This document shows positions 1-9,113 of a stretch of DNA of 64,000 nucleotides, piece after piece (the first letter of the stretch is position 1; the number at the start of each line of letters is the position of its first letter). The translations under genes were made by a program, and so were the position numbers. The DNA comes from Bacillus sp. M6-12 (GTDB lineage: Bacteria; Bacillota; Bacilli; Bacillales; DSM-1321), in the NCBI RefSeq assembly GCF_002860285.1, contig NZ_PGVF01000027.1, forward strand, positions 186,001-250,000, read 5' to 3'. Below the pieces are notes generated by a model. It saw only the letters and a list, made by a program, of their open reading frames with translations, was not told the DNA's origin and did not search any database.

Positions 1-2016
1 CATGAACATAATCAAGGGCTGCCAGGCATAGCTCCATTTACAAGGGGACCTTATCCGGCTATGTATGTAAACCGTCCCTGGACAGTAAGGCAATATGCGG
101 GATTCTCTACAGCTGAGGAATCAAACGCCTTTTACCGCAGAAATCTTGCAATGGGGCAGAAGGGTCTATCAGTTGCCTTTGACCTTGCAACTCATCGGGG
201 CTATGATTCAGACCATCCCCGTGTGGTTGGTGATGTTGGGAAAGCGGGAGTGGCCATCGATTCGATCCTGGATATGAAGCGGCTTTTTCAGGATATTCCC
301 CTTGATAAAATGTCTGTATCAATGACGATGAACGGGGCAGTGCTTCCAATCATGGCCTTCTTTATCGTCACAGCAGAAGAACAGGGGGTAACCCAGGATC
401 AGCTTTCAGGAACTATCCAAAATGATATATTAAAAGAATACATGGTTAGAAACACTTATATTTATCCGCCAGACATGTCGATGAAAATCATTGCGGATAT
501 CTTTGAATATACTTCGAAATATATGCCTAAATTTAATAGCATCAGTATTTCGGGTTATCATATGCAGGAAGCAGGGGCCCCAGCAGATATCGAATTGGCT
601 TATACACTGGCTGATGGTGTTGAATATGTCCGGACTGGATTGAAGGCCGGCATAGATGTTGACAAGTTTGCTCCGCGATTGTCGTTTTTCTGGGCAGTTG
701 GGATGAATTATTTTATGGAAGTAGCTAAAATGAGGGCCGGACGCTTTCTTTGGTCAAAACTAATGAAACAATTTGAACCGAAGAGCACGAAATCCATGGC
801 TTTAAGAACTCATTCCCAGACTTCCGGGTGGAGCCTTTCAGAGCAGGATCCTTTTAATAATGTTGTCAGGACTCTGCTGGAGGCTCATGCGGCAGCGCTG
901 GGGCATACTCAGTCGCTGCATACGAATGCGCTTGATGAAGCAATCGCTCTGCCAACGGATTTTTCGGCAAGGATTGCAAGAAACACTCAGCTTTATCTTC
1001 AGGAGGAAACGAATATCACCAAGGTGATCGACCCTTGGGGCGGTTCTTACTATGTGGAGGCACTTACAAATGAATTAATTAATCGCGCCTGGACTCACAT
1101 CGAGGAAATTGAAGGTCTCGGAGGTATGGCAAAGGCAATTGAGACAGGTCTTCCTAAAATGCGGATCGAAGAAGCTGCAGCTAAACGCCAGGCCCAAATT
1201 GATTCAGGCAGCGAGACGATTGTTGGTGTGAACAAATACCGGCTAGAAAAGGAAGATCCGATTGAGATTCTGGAAATAGATAATTCTGCTGTCCGGGAGA
1301 GCCAGCTCAATAAGCTGAAGGAATTAAAAGCTGGCCGTGATCCACAAAGGGTAACGGAAGCTTTGGAGGCCATAACTGCCTCGGCCACAACCGGTGAGGG
1401 GAACCTGCTGGAGCTTGCTGTCAATGCGGCTAGGGCGAGGGCAACACTCGGGGAAATATCAGATGCTGTTGAAAAAGCGGCAGGCCGCCATAAAGCAACC
1501 ATTCGTTCCATTAGCGGAGTTTACAGTTCTTCTTACACAGAAACGGCAGAAATAGATGAAGTGAAAAAAATGGCGGAAGAATTTCTTGAAAATGAAGGCC
1601 GCCGTCCAAGGATTCTGATGGCGAAAATGGGGCAGGACGGCCATGACAGAGGAGCTAAGGTTGTATCTACTGCCTATGCCGATTTGGGCTTTGACGTCGA
1701 TATCGGTCCTCTGTTCCAGACACCGGAAGAAACGGCACGCCAGGCAGTGGAAAATGATGTCCATGTTGTCGGAATGAGTTCGCTTGCGGGAGGCCATAAA
1801 ACTTTGCTGCCGCAGCTCATTGAAGAACTGCGCAAGCTGGGCCGCGAGGATATAGCAGTCATTGTGGGCGGTGTCGTTCCGGTTCAGGATTATGAATATC
1901 TGATCAGCAATGGGGCGGCTGCTATTTTTGGCCCTGGAACAGTCATTCCAAAATCCGCTAAAATTATCATTAAAGAAATCTATAAGCGCCTTGGATATGA
2001 GGAAGTGTCAGTTTAA
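1..2016 (+). CDS. mutB: Methylmalonyl-CoA mutase large subunit, 5' partial
   Basis: Cobalamin-dependent isomerase interconverting (R)-methylmalonyl-CoA and succinyl-CoA, the last step of propionyl-CoA assimilation. The reading frame is open from base 1 with no start, so roughly the first 50-60 residues of a ~720-residue protein lie outside the window. The part seen starts in the conserved [15 protein letters not shown] stretch that precedes the TIM-barrel domain. The C-terminal B12-binding domain (from about base 1590) carries the DxHxxG motif as DGHDRG at bases 1636-1653, which supplies the histidine ligand to cobalt. The stop overlaps the start of the downstream MeaB gene by one base (TAATG), so translation is probably coupled. 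A small mutase subunit (mutA) may lie upstream. Very sure of the family. Confidence 0.97.
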   Translation, partial: HEHNQGLPGIAPFTRGPYPAMYVNRPWTVRQYAGFSTAEESNAFYRRNLAMGQKGLSVAFDLATHRGYDSDHPRVVGDVGKAGVAIDSILDMKRLFQDIPLDKMSVSMTMNGAVLPIMAFFIVTAEEQGVTQDQLSGTIQNDILKEYMVRNTYIYPPDMSMKIIADIFEYTSKYMPKFNSISISGYHMQEAGAPADIELAYTLADGVEYVRTGLKAGIDVDKFAPRLSFFWAVGMNYFMEVAKMRAGRFLWSKLMKQFEPKSTKSMALRTHSQTSGWSLSEQDPFNNVVRTLLEAHAAALGHTQSLHTNALDEAIALPTDFSARIARNTQLYLQEETNITKVIDPWGGSYYVEALTNELINRAWTHIEEIEGLGGMAKAIETGLPKMRIEEAAAKRQAQIDSGSETIVGVNKYRLEKEDPIEILEIDNSAVRESQLNKLKELKAGRDPQRVTEALEAITASATTGEGNLLELAVNAARARATLGEISDAVEKAAGRHKATIRSISGVYSSSYTETAEIDEVKKMAEEFLENEGRRPRILMAKMGQDGHDRGAKVVSTAYADLGFDVDIGPLFQTPEETARQAVENDVHVVGMSSLAGGHKTLLPQLIEELRKLGREDIAVIVGGVVPVQDYEYLISNGAAAIFGPGTVIPKSAKIIIKEIYKRLGYEEVSV

Positions 2017-3149
2017 TGAGAGGCAATAAAAAGCCTGAATGGGCATCCGGCGGGCAGGAAAAGGGATTCGCATCTATTATAAGGCCTGGACTCGGCCAAG
2101 AAGTACCTAGTCACGTTAAGCAGGAAAGCGGCAGGTTCATTAAAAAAAATGAATCTGATACTGACATTGCCAAGCTGCGTGAAGGGCTGATGAATGGGGA
2201 GCGTGCCATGCTCGCACGGGCCATTACATTGGTGGAGAGCAATGCTCCCCGGCATTTTGGCCAGGCTCAATCGCTGCTTCAATCCATTTTAAATAACACC
2301 GGAAAATCAGTCAGGATTGGGATTTCCGGTGTGCCAGGTGCCGGAAAAAGCACATTTATTGAAGCTTTTGGTACCTTTTTATGCAGCCTTGGCTTTAAAG
2401 TAGCCGTGCTGGCAATAGACCCAAGCTCCTCTTTAGGCGGAGGCAGTATTTTAGGTGATAAAACCCGGATGGAGGAGCTGTCTAAAAACCCGCTCGCGTT
2501 TATCAGACCTTCCCCATCAGAAGGAACTCTTGGAGGGGTCCATAGGAAAACCAGAGAAACAATGCTCCTTTGTGAAGCTGCCGGTTTTGATGTCATTATT
2601 ATAGAGACGGTGGGAGTAGGACAAAGCGAAGCAATCGTCCGGGGAATGGTCGACTTTTTTATGCTGCTGGTCCTTACGGGGGCCGGGGATGAACTGCAGG
2701 GAATGAAGAAGGGAATCCTCGAGCTTGCAGATGCCATTGTCGTAAACAAGGCAGATGGCAATAATAAGCTTCTGGCAATGAAAACGAAACAGGAATACAA
2801 CCAGATTCTTCATTTTCTTCAGCCTGCTACTAATGGCTGGTCTTCAAGGGCCCATACATGTTCTGCAATCACTGGAGAAGGCATTGATATGATCTGGAAT
2901 ACCATTCAGAAATTCAGGACGATGACAAATGAAACAGGGGCCCTCCAGCTTCGCCGGAGGCTGCAGCAAAAGGAATGGATGCATAGTCTCATTGAGGAAC
3001 AGCTCCAAAAGATGTTTTACCGTAATAGTAACGTTAAGCTGCTTCTGCCTGACTTGGAAAATAAGGTAATGTCCGGAACAGAGACGGTTTCCAACGCGGT
3101 GTCTGCAGTATTTGAAGTGTTTTTTGAAAGCGTTCGAAAAGATATTTAA
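2016..3149 (+). CDS. meaB: MeaB-type G-protein chaperone of methylmalonyl-CoA mutase
   Basis: P-loop GTPase of the MeaB/ArgK family (377 aa) that guards cofactor loading and reactivation of adenosylcobalamin-dependent mutases. Walker A appears as GVPGAGKST at about residues 104-112; IETVGVGQSE matches the switch/Walker B region and NKAD is the guanine-specificity motif. A ~75-residue N-terminal region precedes the G domain, and the C-terminus is helical as in the family's dimerisation arm. The ATG overlaps the mutase stop, and no ribosome binding site separate from the mutase coding end is needed. The pairing mutase-MeaB is the usual one, so the old 'lysine/arginine transport ATPase' name (ArgK) is not supported here. 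Confidence 0.95.
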   Translation: MRGNKKPEWASGGQEKGFASIIRPGLGQEVPSHVKQESGRFIKKNESDTDIAKLREGLMNGERAMLARAITLVESNAPRHFGQAQSLLQSILNNTGKSVRIGISGVPGAGKSTFIEAFGTFLCSLGFKVAVLAIDPSSSLGGGSILGDKTRMEELSKNPLAFIRPSPSEGTLGGVHRKTRETMLLCEAAGFDVIIIETVGVGQSEAIVRGMVDFFMLLVLTGAGDELQGMKKGILELADAIVVNKADGNNKLLAMKTKQEYNQILHFLQPATNGWSSRAHTCSAITGEGIDMIWNTIQKFRTMTNETGALQLRRRLQQKEWMHSLIEEQLQKMFYRNSNVKLLLPDLENKVMSGTETVSNAVSAVFEVFFESVRKDI

Positions 3150-3242
3150 AGGACTGGAAGATTCTGATTTTCAAGTTGACAACGTTAGCGGGAATTATAA
3201 AACTTGAATGAGCCGCTATCTTGCGGCCGGTCATTTCGATGA

Positions 3243-3338
3243 GGTATGATATAAAAATACAAAAGAAAAAGGATAGCAATACTGCTATCCAAGTCTAGGG
3301 AGTTAGGGGTATGGATCTTGATGTATTTATATCATACC
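3243..3338. other. Nested inverted-repeat element between meaB and brxB
   Basis: Outer arms 3243-3260 and 3323-3338 are complementary over 16 pairs with a 2-base bulge, enclosing a perfect 8-bp hairpin at 3271-3290 (GGATAGCA/TGCTATCC). A U-tract follows the inner hairpin only on the minus strand, where no gene would need it. The whole ~96-nt fold could be a structured leader of brxB, a 3' element of meaB or a small palindromic repeat. I do not recognise the family. Confidence 0.5.
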
Positions 3339-3438
3339 CTGTGCTTAAGAAGATTAAACTTCCCTTTGCGATTTCTTTTATGCAGGCATTAGCTTGTGAT
3401 ATGATGAAATGGATTATATAAATGAAAGGGGTATCAGC

Positions 3439-3876
3439 ATGAACATGGATTTTAATTTTCTAATGAATGATGTTGTCCGCCAGGCGCGCCAGGAAATTAC
3501 CGCGGCCGGCTATACAGAGTTAAAAACTCCCGAAGAAGTAGAAGAGGCGTTTGCCAAAAAAGGAACTACACTTGTAATGATCAATTCAGTATGCGGCTGT
3601 GCAGGAGGAATTGCCCGTCCTGCTGCGGCCCATTCTATGCATTATGATAAGCGCCCTGACAACCTGGTAACAGTGTTTGCCGGACAGGATAAGGATGCGA
3701 CAGAAAAGGCTCGCAGTTATTTTGAAGGGTATCCGCCATCATCTCCATCTTTTGCATTGCTAAAAGATGGAAAATTCATCACAATGGTGGAAAGGCATGA
3801 AATCGAAGGTCATGAGCCAATGAGTGTTATCAATAAACTTCAGACTTATTTTGACCAATATTGTGACGAAATCTAA
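3439..3876 (+). CDS. brxB: Bacilliredoxin BrxB (YqiW family)
   Basis: Small thioredoxin-fold protein (145 aa) that removes bacillithiol from mixed disulfides on stressed proteins. It has the signature CGC active site in NSVCGCAGG at residues 52-60, and the closing [10 protein letters not shown] and [11 protein letters not shown] segments of the YqiW/YphP family. The ATG at 3439 is preferred over the in-frame ATG at 3409 because AAAGGGG sits correctly before it and the length then equals the B. subtilis protein. It is a single gene with its own terminator. Confident. Confidence 0.95.
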   Translation: MNMDFNFLMNDVVRQARQEITAAGYTELKTPEEVEEAFAKKGTTLVMINSVCGCAGGIARPAAAHSMHYDKRPDNLVTVFAGQDKDATEKARSYFEGYPPSSPSFALLKDGKFITMVERHEIEGHEPMSVINKLQTYFDQYCDEI

Positions 3877-3903
3877 AAACCTGCTTATTTGCAGGTTACC
3901 TTA

Positions 3904-3936
3904 AAGCCTGTGCCTTGAATGCGGCAAGGCTTTTTT
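3904..3936 (+). terminator. Rho-independent terminator after brxB
   Basis: Interrupted stem AAGCCTgTGCC/GGCAaGGCTT followed by six T residues, 27 bases after the brxB stop. Confidence 0.8.
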
Positions 3937-4182
3937 CTTTTGGAAAATGGGCGGAGCTGCTCATAAGAACTAATTAAATTAAAATGTAAAATTACTTAGG
4001 AATTTATATCGCTTAACTTCGCTCCCCCCCCCTTTTTTTTATTCTGTTAGCATGTGCTAACTGCTTATTCTTATCTCCACACACTGGCTGGATCTTAAAC
4101 TCAAGATTTTTTTAGAAATAGTGTTCAGGCTAAACAAAAATCGCTGAATGGCGAGGCTATCAAAACAAATGTGGAATAAGTC

Positions 4183-4278
4183 TGAATATTATTATGCGAA
4201 AATAGTATAATTTGATTCTATAATTCTACAAATTATTTTTATAAAATATATTGCATAATTATTAGTGTGTGTTAAAAT
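4183..4278 (+). promoter_or_regulatory. Sigma-A promoter of art operon with two ArgR/AhrC-like boxes
   Basis: TTGCAT at 4251-4256 and TAAAAT at 4273-4278, spacer 16, form a good vegetative promoter. Two sequences resemble the half-palindromic arginine box (TGAATAATTATTCA-like): TGAATATTATTATGCG at about 4183-4198 and TTGCATAATTATTAGT at 4251-4266, the second overlapping the -35. The rest of the 3937-4383 gap is AT-rich and holds a C10/T8 homopolymer run (4024-4040) and a 16-bp palindrome (GTTAGCA-tg-TGCTAAC, 4046-4061). Regulation by arginine is inferred from these boxes and from the known AhrC control of B. subtilis artPQR. Confidence 0.6.
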
Positions 4279-4383
4279 ACAATTTGTCGCATGGTTATTC
4301 AATTGCTTGTTTGTTGAAATTTGCAGAAATATCTTTCATAATGAAGTAGACAATATTCAGAAAATTATTGGAGGAAAATAATA

Positions 4384-5181
4384 ATGAAAAAGTGGCTATC
4401 AATCCTTTTAACTAGTATTTTGCTTGCTGGAATCTTAGCAGCATGCGGTACATCAGAAAAAGAAGAAGCAACAAATGGAGGAGAAGGCGAAAAGAAAGTC
4501 CTGACAATGGGAACTTCTGCTGACTATCCGCCATTTGAATATGTAGAAACAGCAAAAAGCGATGAGGTTATTGGGTTTGATGTGGATCTGGCAAAAGCGA
4601 TCGCAGGTAAACTTGGGTATGAAGTAAAAGTTAAAGATATCGATTTCGGCGGCTTAATTCCTGCCATTGAAGCTAAACAGGTTGACTTCGTACTCTCTGG
4701 TATGACGCCGACGGAAGAGCGTAAAAAGTCCGTTGACTTCAGCGATATCTACTATACAGCACACCACATGTTCGTAACAAAGAAAGATAGCGGCATCGAA
4801 AAGCCTGAAGATTTAAAAGGGAAGACTGTCGGAGTTCAAATGGCTTCCATTCAGGAAGGTCTGGCAAAGGATATGGTTGAAAAGAGCAAGATCGACCTGA
4901 AAATTGAAAACCGAAACCGCATCCCTGAAATATTCCAGGAATTGAATGCAGGCAGGTTCGATGCTGCTATTATTGAAGATACTGTAGCAAAAGGCTATTT
5001 AAAAGAAAACAAAGACCTTGCAGGCCATGTTATTGATGAAGGCAGCGAAGAAGCAGGATCTGCTATCGCATTTGCAAAAGGAAGCAAATTAACAGAAGAC
5101 TTTAATAAAGAATTGAATGCAATGAAAGAAAATGGCGAACTGGAAAAACTAGTACTTAAATGGTTCGGCGGCGAAAAATAA
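4384..5181 (+). CDS. artP: Arginine ABC transporter substrate-binding lipoprotein
   Basis: Family-3 extracellular solute-binding protein (265 aa), tethered to the outer face of the membrane, that captures a basic or polar amino acid. The N-terminus is a lipoprotein signal with lipobox LAAC (Cys21), followed by an acidic/Lys-rich linker and the SBP_bac_3 fold: MGTSADYPPFEYVE, the GFDVDLAKAIAGKLG ligand loop, and VLSGMTPTEERKKSVDFS. It is first in a three-gene operon and matches B. subtilis YqiX (ArtP) in position. Substrate arginine is inferred from synteny and the upstream ARG boxes; glutamine or lysine is possible. Confidence 0.88.
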   Translation: MKKWLSILLTSILLAGILAACGTSEKEEATNGGEGEKKVLTMGTSADYPPFEYVETAKSDEVIGFDVDLAKAIAGKLGYEVKVKDIDFGGLIPAIEAKQVDFVLSGMTPTEERKKSVDFSDIYYTAHHMFVTKKDSGIEKPEDLKGKTVGVQMASIQEGLAKDMVEKSKIDLKIENRNRIPEIFQELNAGRFDAAIIEDTVAKGYLKENKDLAGHVIDEGSEEAGSAIAFAKGSKLTEDFNKELNAMKENGELEKLVLKWFGGEK

Positions 5182-5185
5182 TAGG

Positions 5186-5226
5186 AAAAAAGCGTTCAGA
5201 TAGGCGTTCCTTTCTGAACGTTTTTT
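5186..5226 (+). terminator. Hairpin with T-tract between artP and artQ
   Basis: Stem CGTTCAGA (5193-5200)/TCTGAACG (5213-5220) followed by T6. Its place between the binding protein and permease genes suggests partial termination that makes the binding protein more abundant than the membrane parts, a common arrangement. Confidence 0.75.
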
Positions 5227-5258
5227 CCGCTATATGAATTTATGAGAGGGCTGAAAAC

Positions 5259-5918
5259 ATGAATCTTGAATTTGGACGCATTGTTGATTCGCTTCCATAT
5301 ATCCTTGAGGGTATCCCCATTACGCTGAAAGTTGTTGCGGCTGCAGCACTTCTTGGTTTTTCATTGGGAATTATTCTAGCATTATTTAAAATTACGCACA
5401 TAAAACAGTTAAACTGGGTTGCGGATGCATATACGTCAATATTCCGCGGTACACCGCTTGTCCTTCAGCTTATGCTGATCTATTACGGGTCTCCGCAAAT
5501 ATTCGGCATTCAAATAGAGGCTTTTACTGCTGCATTTCTATCATTCGGCCTAAATTCTGCGGCTTATATTTCCGAGGTCATTCGAGCTGGAATTCTAGCA
5601 ATTGATAAAGGTCAAAATGAAGCAGCTATGGCTCTTGGAGTGCCATATGCACGTTCTATGTGGGATATCATCCTGCCGCAGGCAATGAAAAATATCCTCC
5701 CTGCACTCGTAAATGAATTTATTACTTTAACAAAAGAATCTGCTATCGTAACTGTAATAGGCCTTACTGATATTATGCGCCGTTCCTATATTGTTGGTGG
5801 TGAAACTTATAAGTTCTTTGAGCCAATTTTATTTGCGGGCCTCATTTACTACATCATGGTCATGGTGCTTACCCTGCTTGGCAAAGCAATTGAAAGGAGA
5901 ATGAGACGCAGTGATTAA
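5259..5918 (+). CDS. artQ: Arginine ABC transporter permease
   Basis: Inner-membrane permease (219 aa) of the His/Glu/Gln/Arg/opine family. Several transmembrane helices are visible (about residues 18-42, 52-70, 80-100, 185-210). The EAA loop appears as [23 protein letters not shown] at about residues 123-145 and contacts the ATPase. The start has GAGAGGG upstream. The stop overlaps the artR GTG start by 8 bases, so the two are co-translated. The subunit probably forms a homodimer because only one permease gene is present. Confidence 0.92.
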   Translation: MNLEFGRIVDSLPYILEGIPITLKVVAAAALLGFSLGIILALFKITHIKQLNWVADAYTSIFRGTPLVLQLMLIYYGSPQIFGIQIEAFTAAFLSFGLNSAAYISEVIRAGILAIDKGQNEAAMALGVPYARSMWDIILPQAMKNILPALVNEFITLTKESAIVTVIGLTDIMRRSYIVGGETYKFFEPILFAGLIYYIMVMVLTLLGKAIERRMRRSD

Positions 5919-6633
5919 AATAGATAATCTTCATAAATCATTTGGGAAGCTGGAGGTTTTAAAGGGTATCAGCACTTCTATTAAAGAAGGAGAAGTAGTG
6001 GCCATTATCGGTCCTTCAGGTTCAGGGAAATCTACCTTTCTCAGGTGCTTGAACCTGCTTGAAAAGCCTTCAGACGGAAGAATTTTGATCAAGGATCAGG
6101 ATATTACGGACAAAAAAACAAATATTATGAAGATCCGCCAGAGCGTTGGCATGGTGTTTCAGCATTTTCATTTGTTTCCGCATAAAACGGTTCTGGAAAA
6201 TCTGACTTATGCACCAATCAAGGTTAAAGGGCTATCTAAGGCGGAAGCCGAGAAGCAGGCTTTGGAGCTGCTTGGCAAGGTAGGTCTTACCGAAAAAGCA
6301 AAGGAATATCCAAACCGGCTTTCAGGCGGCCAGAAACAGCGTGTAGCAATCGCTCGGGCACTTGCAATGAATCCCGAGGTAATTCTGTTTGACGAGCCGA
6401 CGTCGGCATTGGACCCCGAAATGGTAAAAGAGGTACTCGAAGTTATGAAATCTCTTGCCCATACCGGGATCACCATGGCCATCGTTACCCACGAAATGGG
6501 ATTTGCACGCGAAGTAGCAGACAGAGTGCTGTTTTTAGATGAAGGAAACCTTGTTGAGGATACATCCCCATCAGAATTCTTTACTATGCCAAAAAGCAAG
6601 CGGGCCAAAGAGTTTTTGGAAAAAATGCTATAA
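5911..6633 (+). CDS. artR: Arginine ABC transporter ATP-binding protein
   Basis: Cytoplasmic ATPase (240 aa) of a polar amino-acid importer. Walker [10 protein letters not shown] at residues 34-42, Q-loop in [13 protein letters not shown] signature LSGGQKQR at about 135-142, Walker [14 protein letters not shown], and H-loop IVTHE are all intact. It starts at GTG inside the artQ end, with AGGAGAATG upstream. Third and last gene of the art operon, followed directly by a terminator. Confidence 0.95.
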   Translation: MIKIDNLHKSFGKLEVLKGISTSIKEGEVVAIIGPSGSGKSTFLRCLNLLEKPSDGRILIKDQDITDKKTNIMKIRQSVGMVFQHFHLFPHKTVLENLTYAPIKVKGLSKAEAEKQALELLGKVGLTEKAKEYPNRLSGGQKQRVAIARALAMNPEVILFDEPTSALDPEMVKEVLEVMKSLAHTGITMAIVTHEMGFAREVADRVLFLDEGNLVEDTSPSEFFTMPKSKRAKEFLEKML

Positions 6634-6656
6634 TTGATGCTTCACTTTAAAACGGG

Positions 6657-6688
6657 CTGATCGCTAAAATAGTGATCAGTTCTTTTTT
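6657..6688 (+). terminator. Terminator of art operon
   Basis: CTGATCGC/GTGATCAG stem (one mismatch-tolerant pair) at 6657-6664 and 6672-6679, followed by a T-rich tail. Confidence 0.85.
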
Positions 6689-6793
6689 TATGATATTTTC
6701 AGCTCCAGGAAGCTGGCGCATGTCTTTTGAAATTAGAAAAATTGCCCGAAAACGTTTAAAATATATTCATTATATAAGATGGAGGCTGCTGTT

Positions 6794-7798
6794 TTGTTTA
6801 AAATTGGCTATAGAACGATTAAAACTGCAATTGGGACGGCGGCTGCGATTACGATCGCACAATGGTGTGGACTCGATAGCTTTCCTTCAGCAGGCATCAT
6901 TGCCATTCTTTGCATCCAGGTTACAAAAAAGCAGTCTTTAAGGGCTTCCTGGAACCGTTTTGCTGCCTGCATGATTGCAATGGCCTTTTCGGCTATATTC
7001 TTTGAGGGAATCAGCTTCCATCCAGCAGTGATCGGATTCCTGATGCTTTTGTTCATACCATTCACTGTTGCAGTGGGTGTCAAGGACGGCATTGTTACTA
7101 GCAGCGTCATCATTCTGCATTTTTATTCAGCGGGAAAAGTTACGCTAGGATTATTTATCAATGAAACTGCTCTAATTACGATAGGAATTGGCGTTGCCCT
7201 GATAATGAACTTATATATGCCAAGCGTTGAAATTGAACTTAGCCGTTTTCAGGAGGAAATTGAGGATAAGTTCGAGATTATTTTAAAAGAAATTGTAGTC
7301 TATTTAAAAACGGGTGAGAGCAATTGGGGCGGCAAGGAAATCACAGAGGCAAGCGGACTGATTTCTGAGGCAAAGTTACTGGCGATCCGAGATGTGGAAA
7401 ATCGCTTTCTCGGGAATGAAGATGATTATTATCATTATTTTAAAATGAGGGAAAAGCAATTTGAAATTCTGGAGCGGATACTGCCGCTGGTTACTTCGAT
7501 ACCGTCGATCGTGAAACAGAGCGCCATGATTGCCAATTTTCTTGAAGAGATAAGCAACAATGTTCACCCTCAAAATACCGCTTACATTTATTTAGAGCAG
7601 CTTAGTGAAATGAAACTGGAATTTGAAAGCATGGATCTGCCAAAAACACGCGAAGAATTTGAATCAAGGGCTGCACTCTTACAGCTTATGAAAGAGATTG
7701 AGGAGTACTTGAATATCAAGAATTCCTCAAAGCAATTTCCGGCCTCAAGAGAAAGAATGAAAAGGAAAGCTGGTGTGAAAACTAAGCAAAAAGCTTAG
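6794..7798 (+). CDS. YqjA-like ArAE family membrane protein
   Basis: 334-residue membrane protein of the aromatic-acid exporter (ArAE/FUSC-like) group found beside yqjB in bacilli. The N-terminal ~150 residues hold about four to five hydrophobic helices; the remaining ~180 residues are an acidic, probably cytoplasmic helical domain ending in a very basic tail. The TTG at 6794 is preferred over the in-frame ATG at 6779, because GGAGG at 6781-6785 is properly spaced for TTG and lies inside the codons that would follow ATG. Substrate unknown; the export role is inferred from the family only. Confidence 0.8.
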   Translation: MFKIGYRTIKTAIGTAAAITIAQWCGLDSFPSAGIIAILCIQVTKKQSLRASWNRFAACMIAMAFSAIFFEGISFHPAVIGFLMLLFIPFTVAVGVKDGIVTSSVIILHFYSAGKVTLGLFINETALITIGIGVALIMNLYMPSVEIELSRFQEEIEDKFEIILKEIVVYLKTGESNWGGKEITEASGLISEAKLLAIRDVENRFLGNEDDYYHYFKMREKQFEILERILPLVTSIPSIVKQSAMIANFLEEISNNVHPQNTAYIYLEQLSEMKLEFESMDLPKTREEFESRAALLQLMKEIEEYLNIKNSSKQFPASRERMKRKAGVKTKQKA

Positions 7799-7813
7799 GA
7801 GAGGGATTTTTTT

Positions 7814-8326
7814 ATGATTCTGCATCTGCTGCTTTCGCTCGCCATGCTTTCACCTATATGGCCGTTTGATCTTGACAGGAATCCTGCTCCGGGAGATCCT
7901 TTTATCATTGTTAACAAGGCTTCCAATCAGCTAGCTTATATCGATGATAATAAATTACAGTTTGTTGTTCCGGCCGGCACGGGAATAAGCGATGATCTTA
8001 CGCCTGAAGGGCTATTTACAGTTAAAGTTAAAGCGGTAAACCCATATTACCGCAAAAAGGATATTACGGGCGGAGAACTGCGCAACCCGCTTGGGACACG
8101 CTGGATCGGATTTGATGCGAAAGGAACCGACGGGAGGATTTACGGTATACATGGAACAAATCAGCCTTGGACAGTGGGCAAGTATGTTTCACAGGGCTGT
8201 ATCCGTCTGAAAAAAGAGGATGTAGAGAGGCTTTATCCTTTAGTGCCGATCGGTACCAAAATCCTTATAGCCTCTACTTCGAAAAGCTTCCTTCAATTGG
8301 GGAAGGAAAATGGGACTATTAGATAG
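7814..8326 (+). CDS. L,D-transpeptidase (YkuD domain)
   Basis: 170-residue cell-wall enzyme that forms 3-3 peptidoglycan crosslinks or attaches proteins, using an active-site cysteine. The catalytic signature HGTNQPWTVGKYVSQGCIRL is present at about residues 115-134 (His, Ser, Gly, Cys, Arg all kept). The N-terminus is hydrophobic for only about 15 residues and looks like a short signal peptide. No LysM or SPOR domain is fused. It follows the yqjA-like gene by 15 bases with AGGAGAGGG before the ATG, so the two are probably one transcript. Confidence 0.9.
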   Translation: MILHLLLSLAMLSPIWPFDLDRNPAPGDPFIIVNKASNQLAYIDDNKLQFVVPAGTGISDDLTPEGLFTVKVKAVNPYYRKKDITGGELRNPLGTRWIGFDAKGTDGRIYGIHGTNQPWTVGKYVSQGCIRLKKEDVERLYPLVPIGTKILIASTSKSFLQLGKENGTIR

Positions 8327-8384
8327 TTATCCGTAATTATCTTTCAAATAAGAAAAGTCTATGTCTGTTGAACATATTCATTGC

Positions 8385-8416
8385 AAAAAGACCTTGCTAA
8401 TCGGCAAGGTCTTTTA
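8385..8416. terminator. Bidirectional terminator between L,D-transpeptidase and prli42
   Basis: Perfect 12-bp stem AAAAGACCTTGC/GCAAGGTCTTTT. It carries a T-run in both directions and so can end the rightward operon and the leftward prli42 transcript. Confidence 0.85.
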
Positions 8417-8435
8417 TATAAAAGCGTTTATTAAT

Positions 8436-8531
8436 CTAAAACAGGAATGCAACGCCAGAAAGAAGGCTGGTAAGCAGCATGGAAATAAGCATGATATATA
8501 CAACTATTTTTCTAATATTTCTATTTCTCAT
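8436..8531 (-). CDS. prli42: Prli42-like stressosome-associated membrane miniprotein
   Basis: A 31-residue ORF on the minus strand, shorter than usual gene-calling cut-offs. It has a basic head (MRNRNIRKIVVY) and one transmembrane helix, the layout of Prli42, the miniprotein that anchors the stressosome to the membrane in Listeria and other Bacillales. AGGGGAG lies 6 bases before the ATG at 8531, and a bidirectional terminator follows. The Arg/Lys-rich RKIVVY motif before the helix is the family signature as I remember it. Confidence 0.8.
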   Translation of the reverse strand: MRNRNIRKIVVYIMLISMLLTSLLSGVAFLF

Positions 8532-8690
8532 CAGTCTCTCCCCTTACACAGAGCTTTAGAATTAGTTCTATTTTAACGCGGGAACCCTTAAAAAGACAAG
8601 AAGCAACTCAATCAAAATTGGATAAAGAAAGGAAGGAATTTAGAGGTTTTTGAAGAATTAATATGTATTACGAGCGATGGAGGATAGGCA

Positions 8691-9113
8691 ATGGTCACAA
8701 AAATTGATCATATCGGTATTGCGGTAAAGTCGCTCGATGAAGCGCTGGAACTTTATACCGGTATATTTAACATGGAGCTAGAAGGAATGGAAACAGTAGA
8801 GAGCCAAGGTGTCCGGGTTGCTTTTTTATCTGCGGGAAATATTAGGCTTGAATTATTGGAAGCTCTTCACAACTCTAGCCCTATTGCGAAATTTATCGAA
8901 AAACGCGGTGAAGGGATTCACCATATCGCTCTTGGTGTTACCGATATCGGGGAGCGGATAAAGGAAGTAAAGGAAAAGGGAATCACTATGATTAACGATA
9001 CCGCCAAAACAGGGGCACACGGTGCAATGGTGGCGTTCATCCACCCTAAATCAACCGGTGGAGTATTATATGAGTTTTGTGAAAAACCAGACCAAGAGGG
9101 GGAGCATCAATGA
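8691..9113 (+). CDS. mce: Methylmalonyl-CoA epimerase
   Basis: VOC-superfamily metalloenzyme (140 aa) interconverting (S)- and (R)-methylmalonyl-CoA, linking the carboxylase product to the mutase. It has the two betaalphabetabetabeta modules: HIGIAVKSLDEALELYTGIF at the start and HHIALGVTDI at about 75-84, with metal ligands His7, His76 and the Glu near the C-terminus (YEFCEK). GGAGG precedes the ATG. Its stop overlaps the carboxyltransferase ATG by 4 bases (ATGA). Equivalent to B. subtilis yqjC. Confidence 0.95.
   Translation: MVTKIDHIGIAVKSLDEALELYTGIFNMELEGMETVESQGVRVAFLSAGNIRLELLEALHNSSPIAKFIEKRGEGIHHIALGVTDIGERIKEVKEKGITMINDTAKTGAHGAMVAFIHPKSTGGVLYEFCEKPDQEGEHQ

Noticed and set aside
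2279-2800. Long minus-strand ORFs inside meaB and similar shadows in other genes
   Set aside because: They have no ribosome sites, low-complexity Ser/Pro composition and lie opposite clear coding sequence.
4024-4040. C10/T8 homopolymer run as a phase-variation switch
   Set aside because: It lies in a non-coding gap and not at a position that would change a reading frame or a promoter spacer I could identify; may be a sequencing artefact.
6672-6941. 89-residue ORF before the YqjA-like gene
   Set aside because: It starts inside the art terminator's T-run and overlaps the real gene in another frame.
8361-8576. 71-residue ORF on the plus strand
   Set aside because: It runs through the bidirectional terminator and is antisense to prli42, with no ribosome site.
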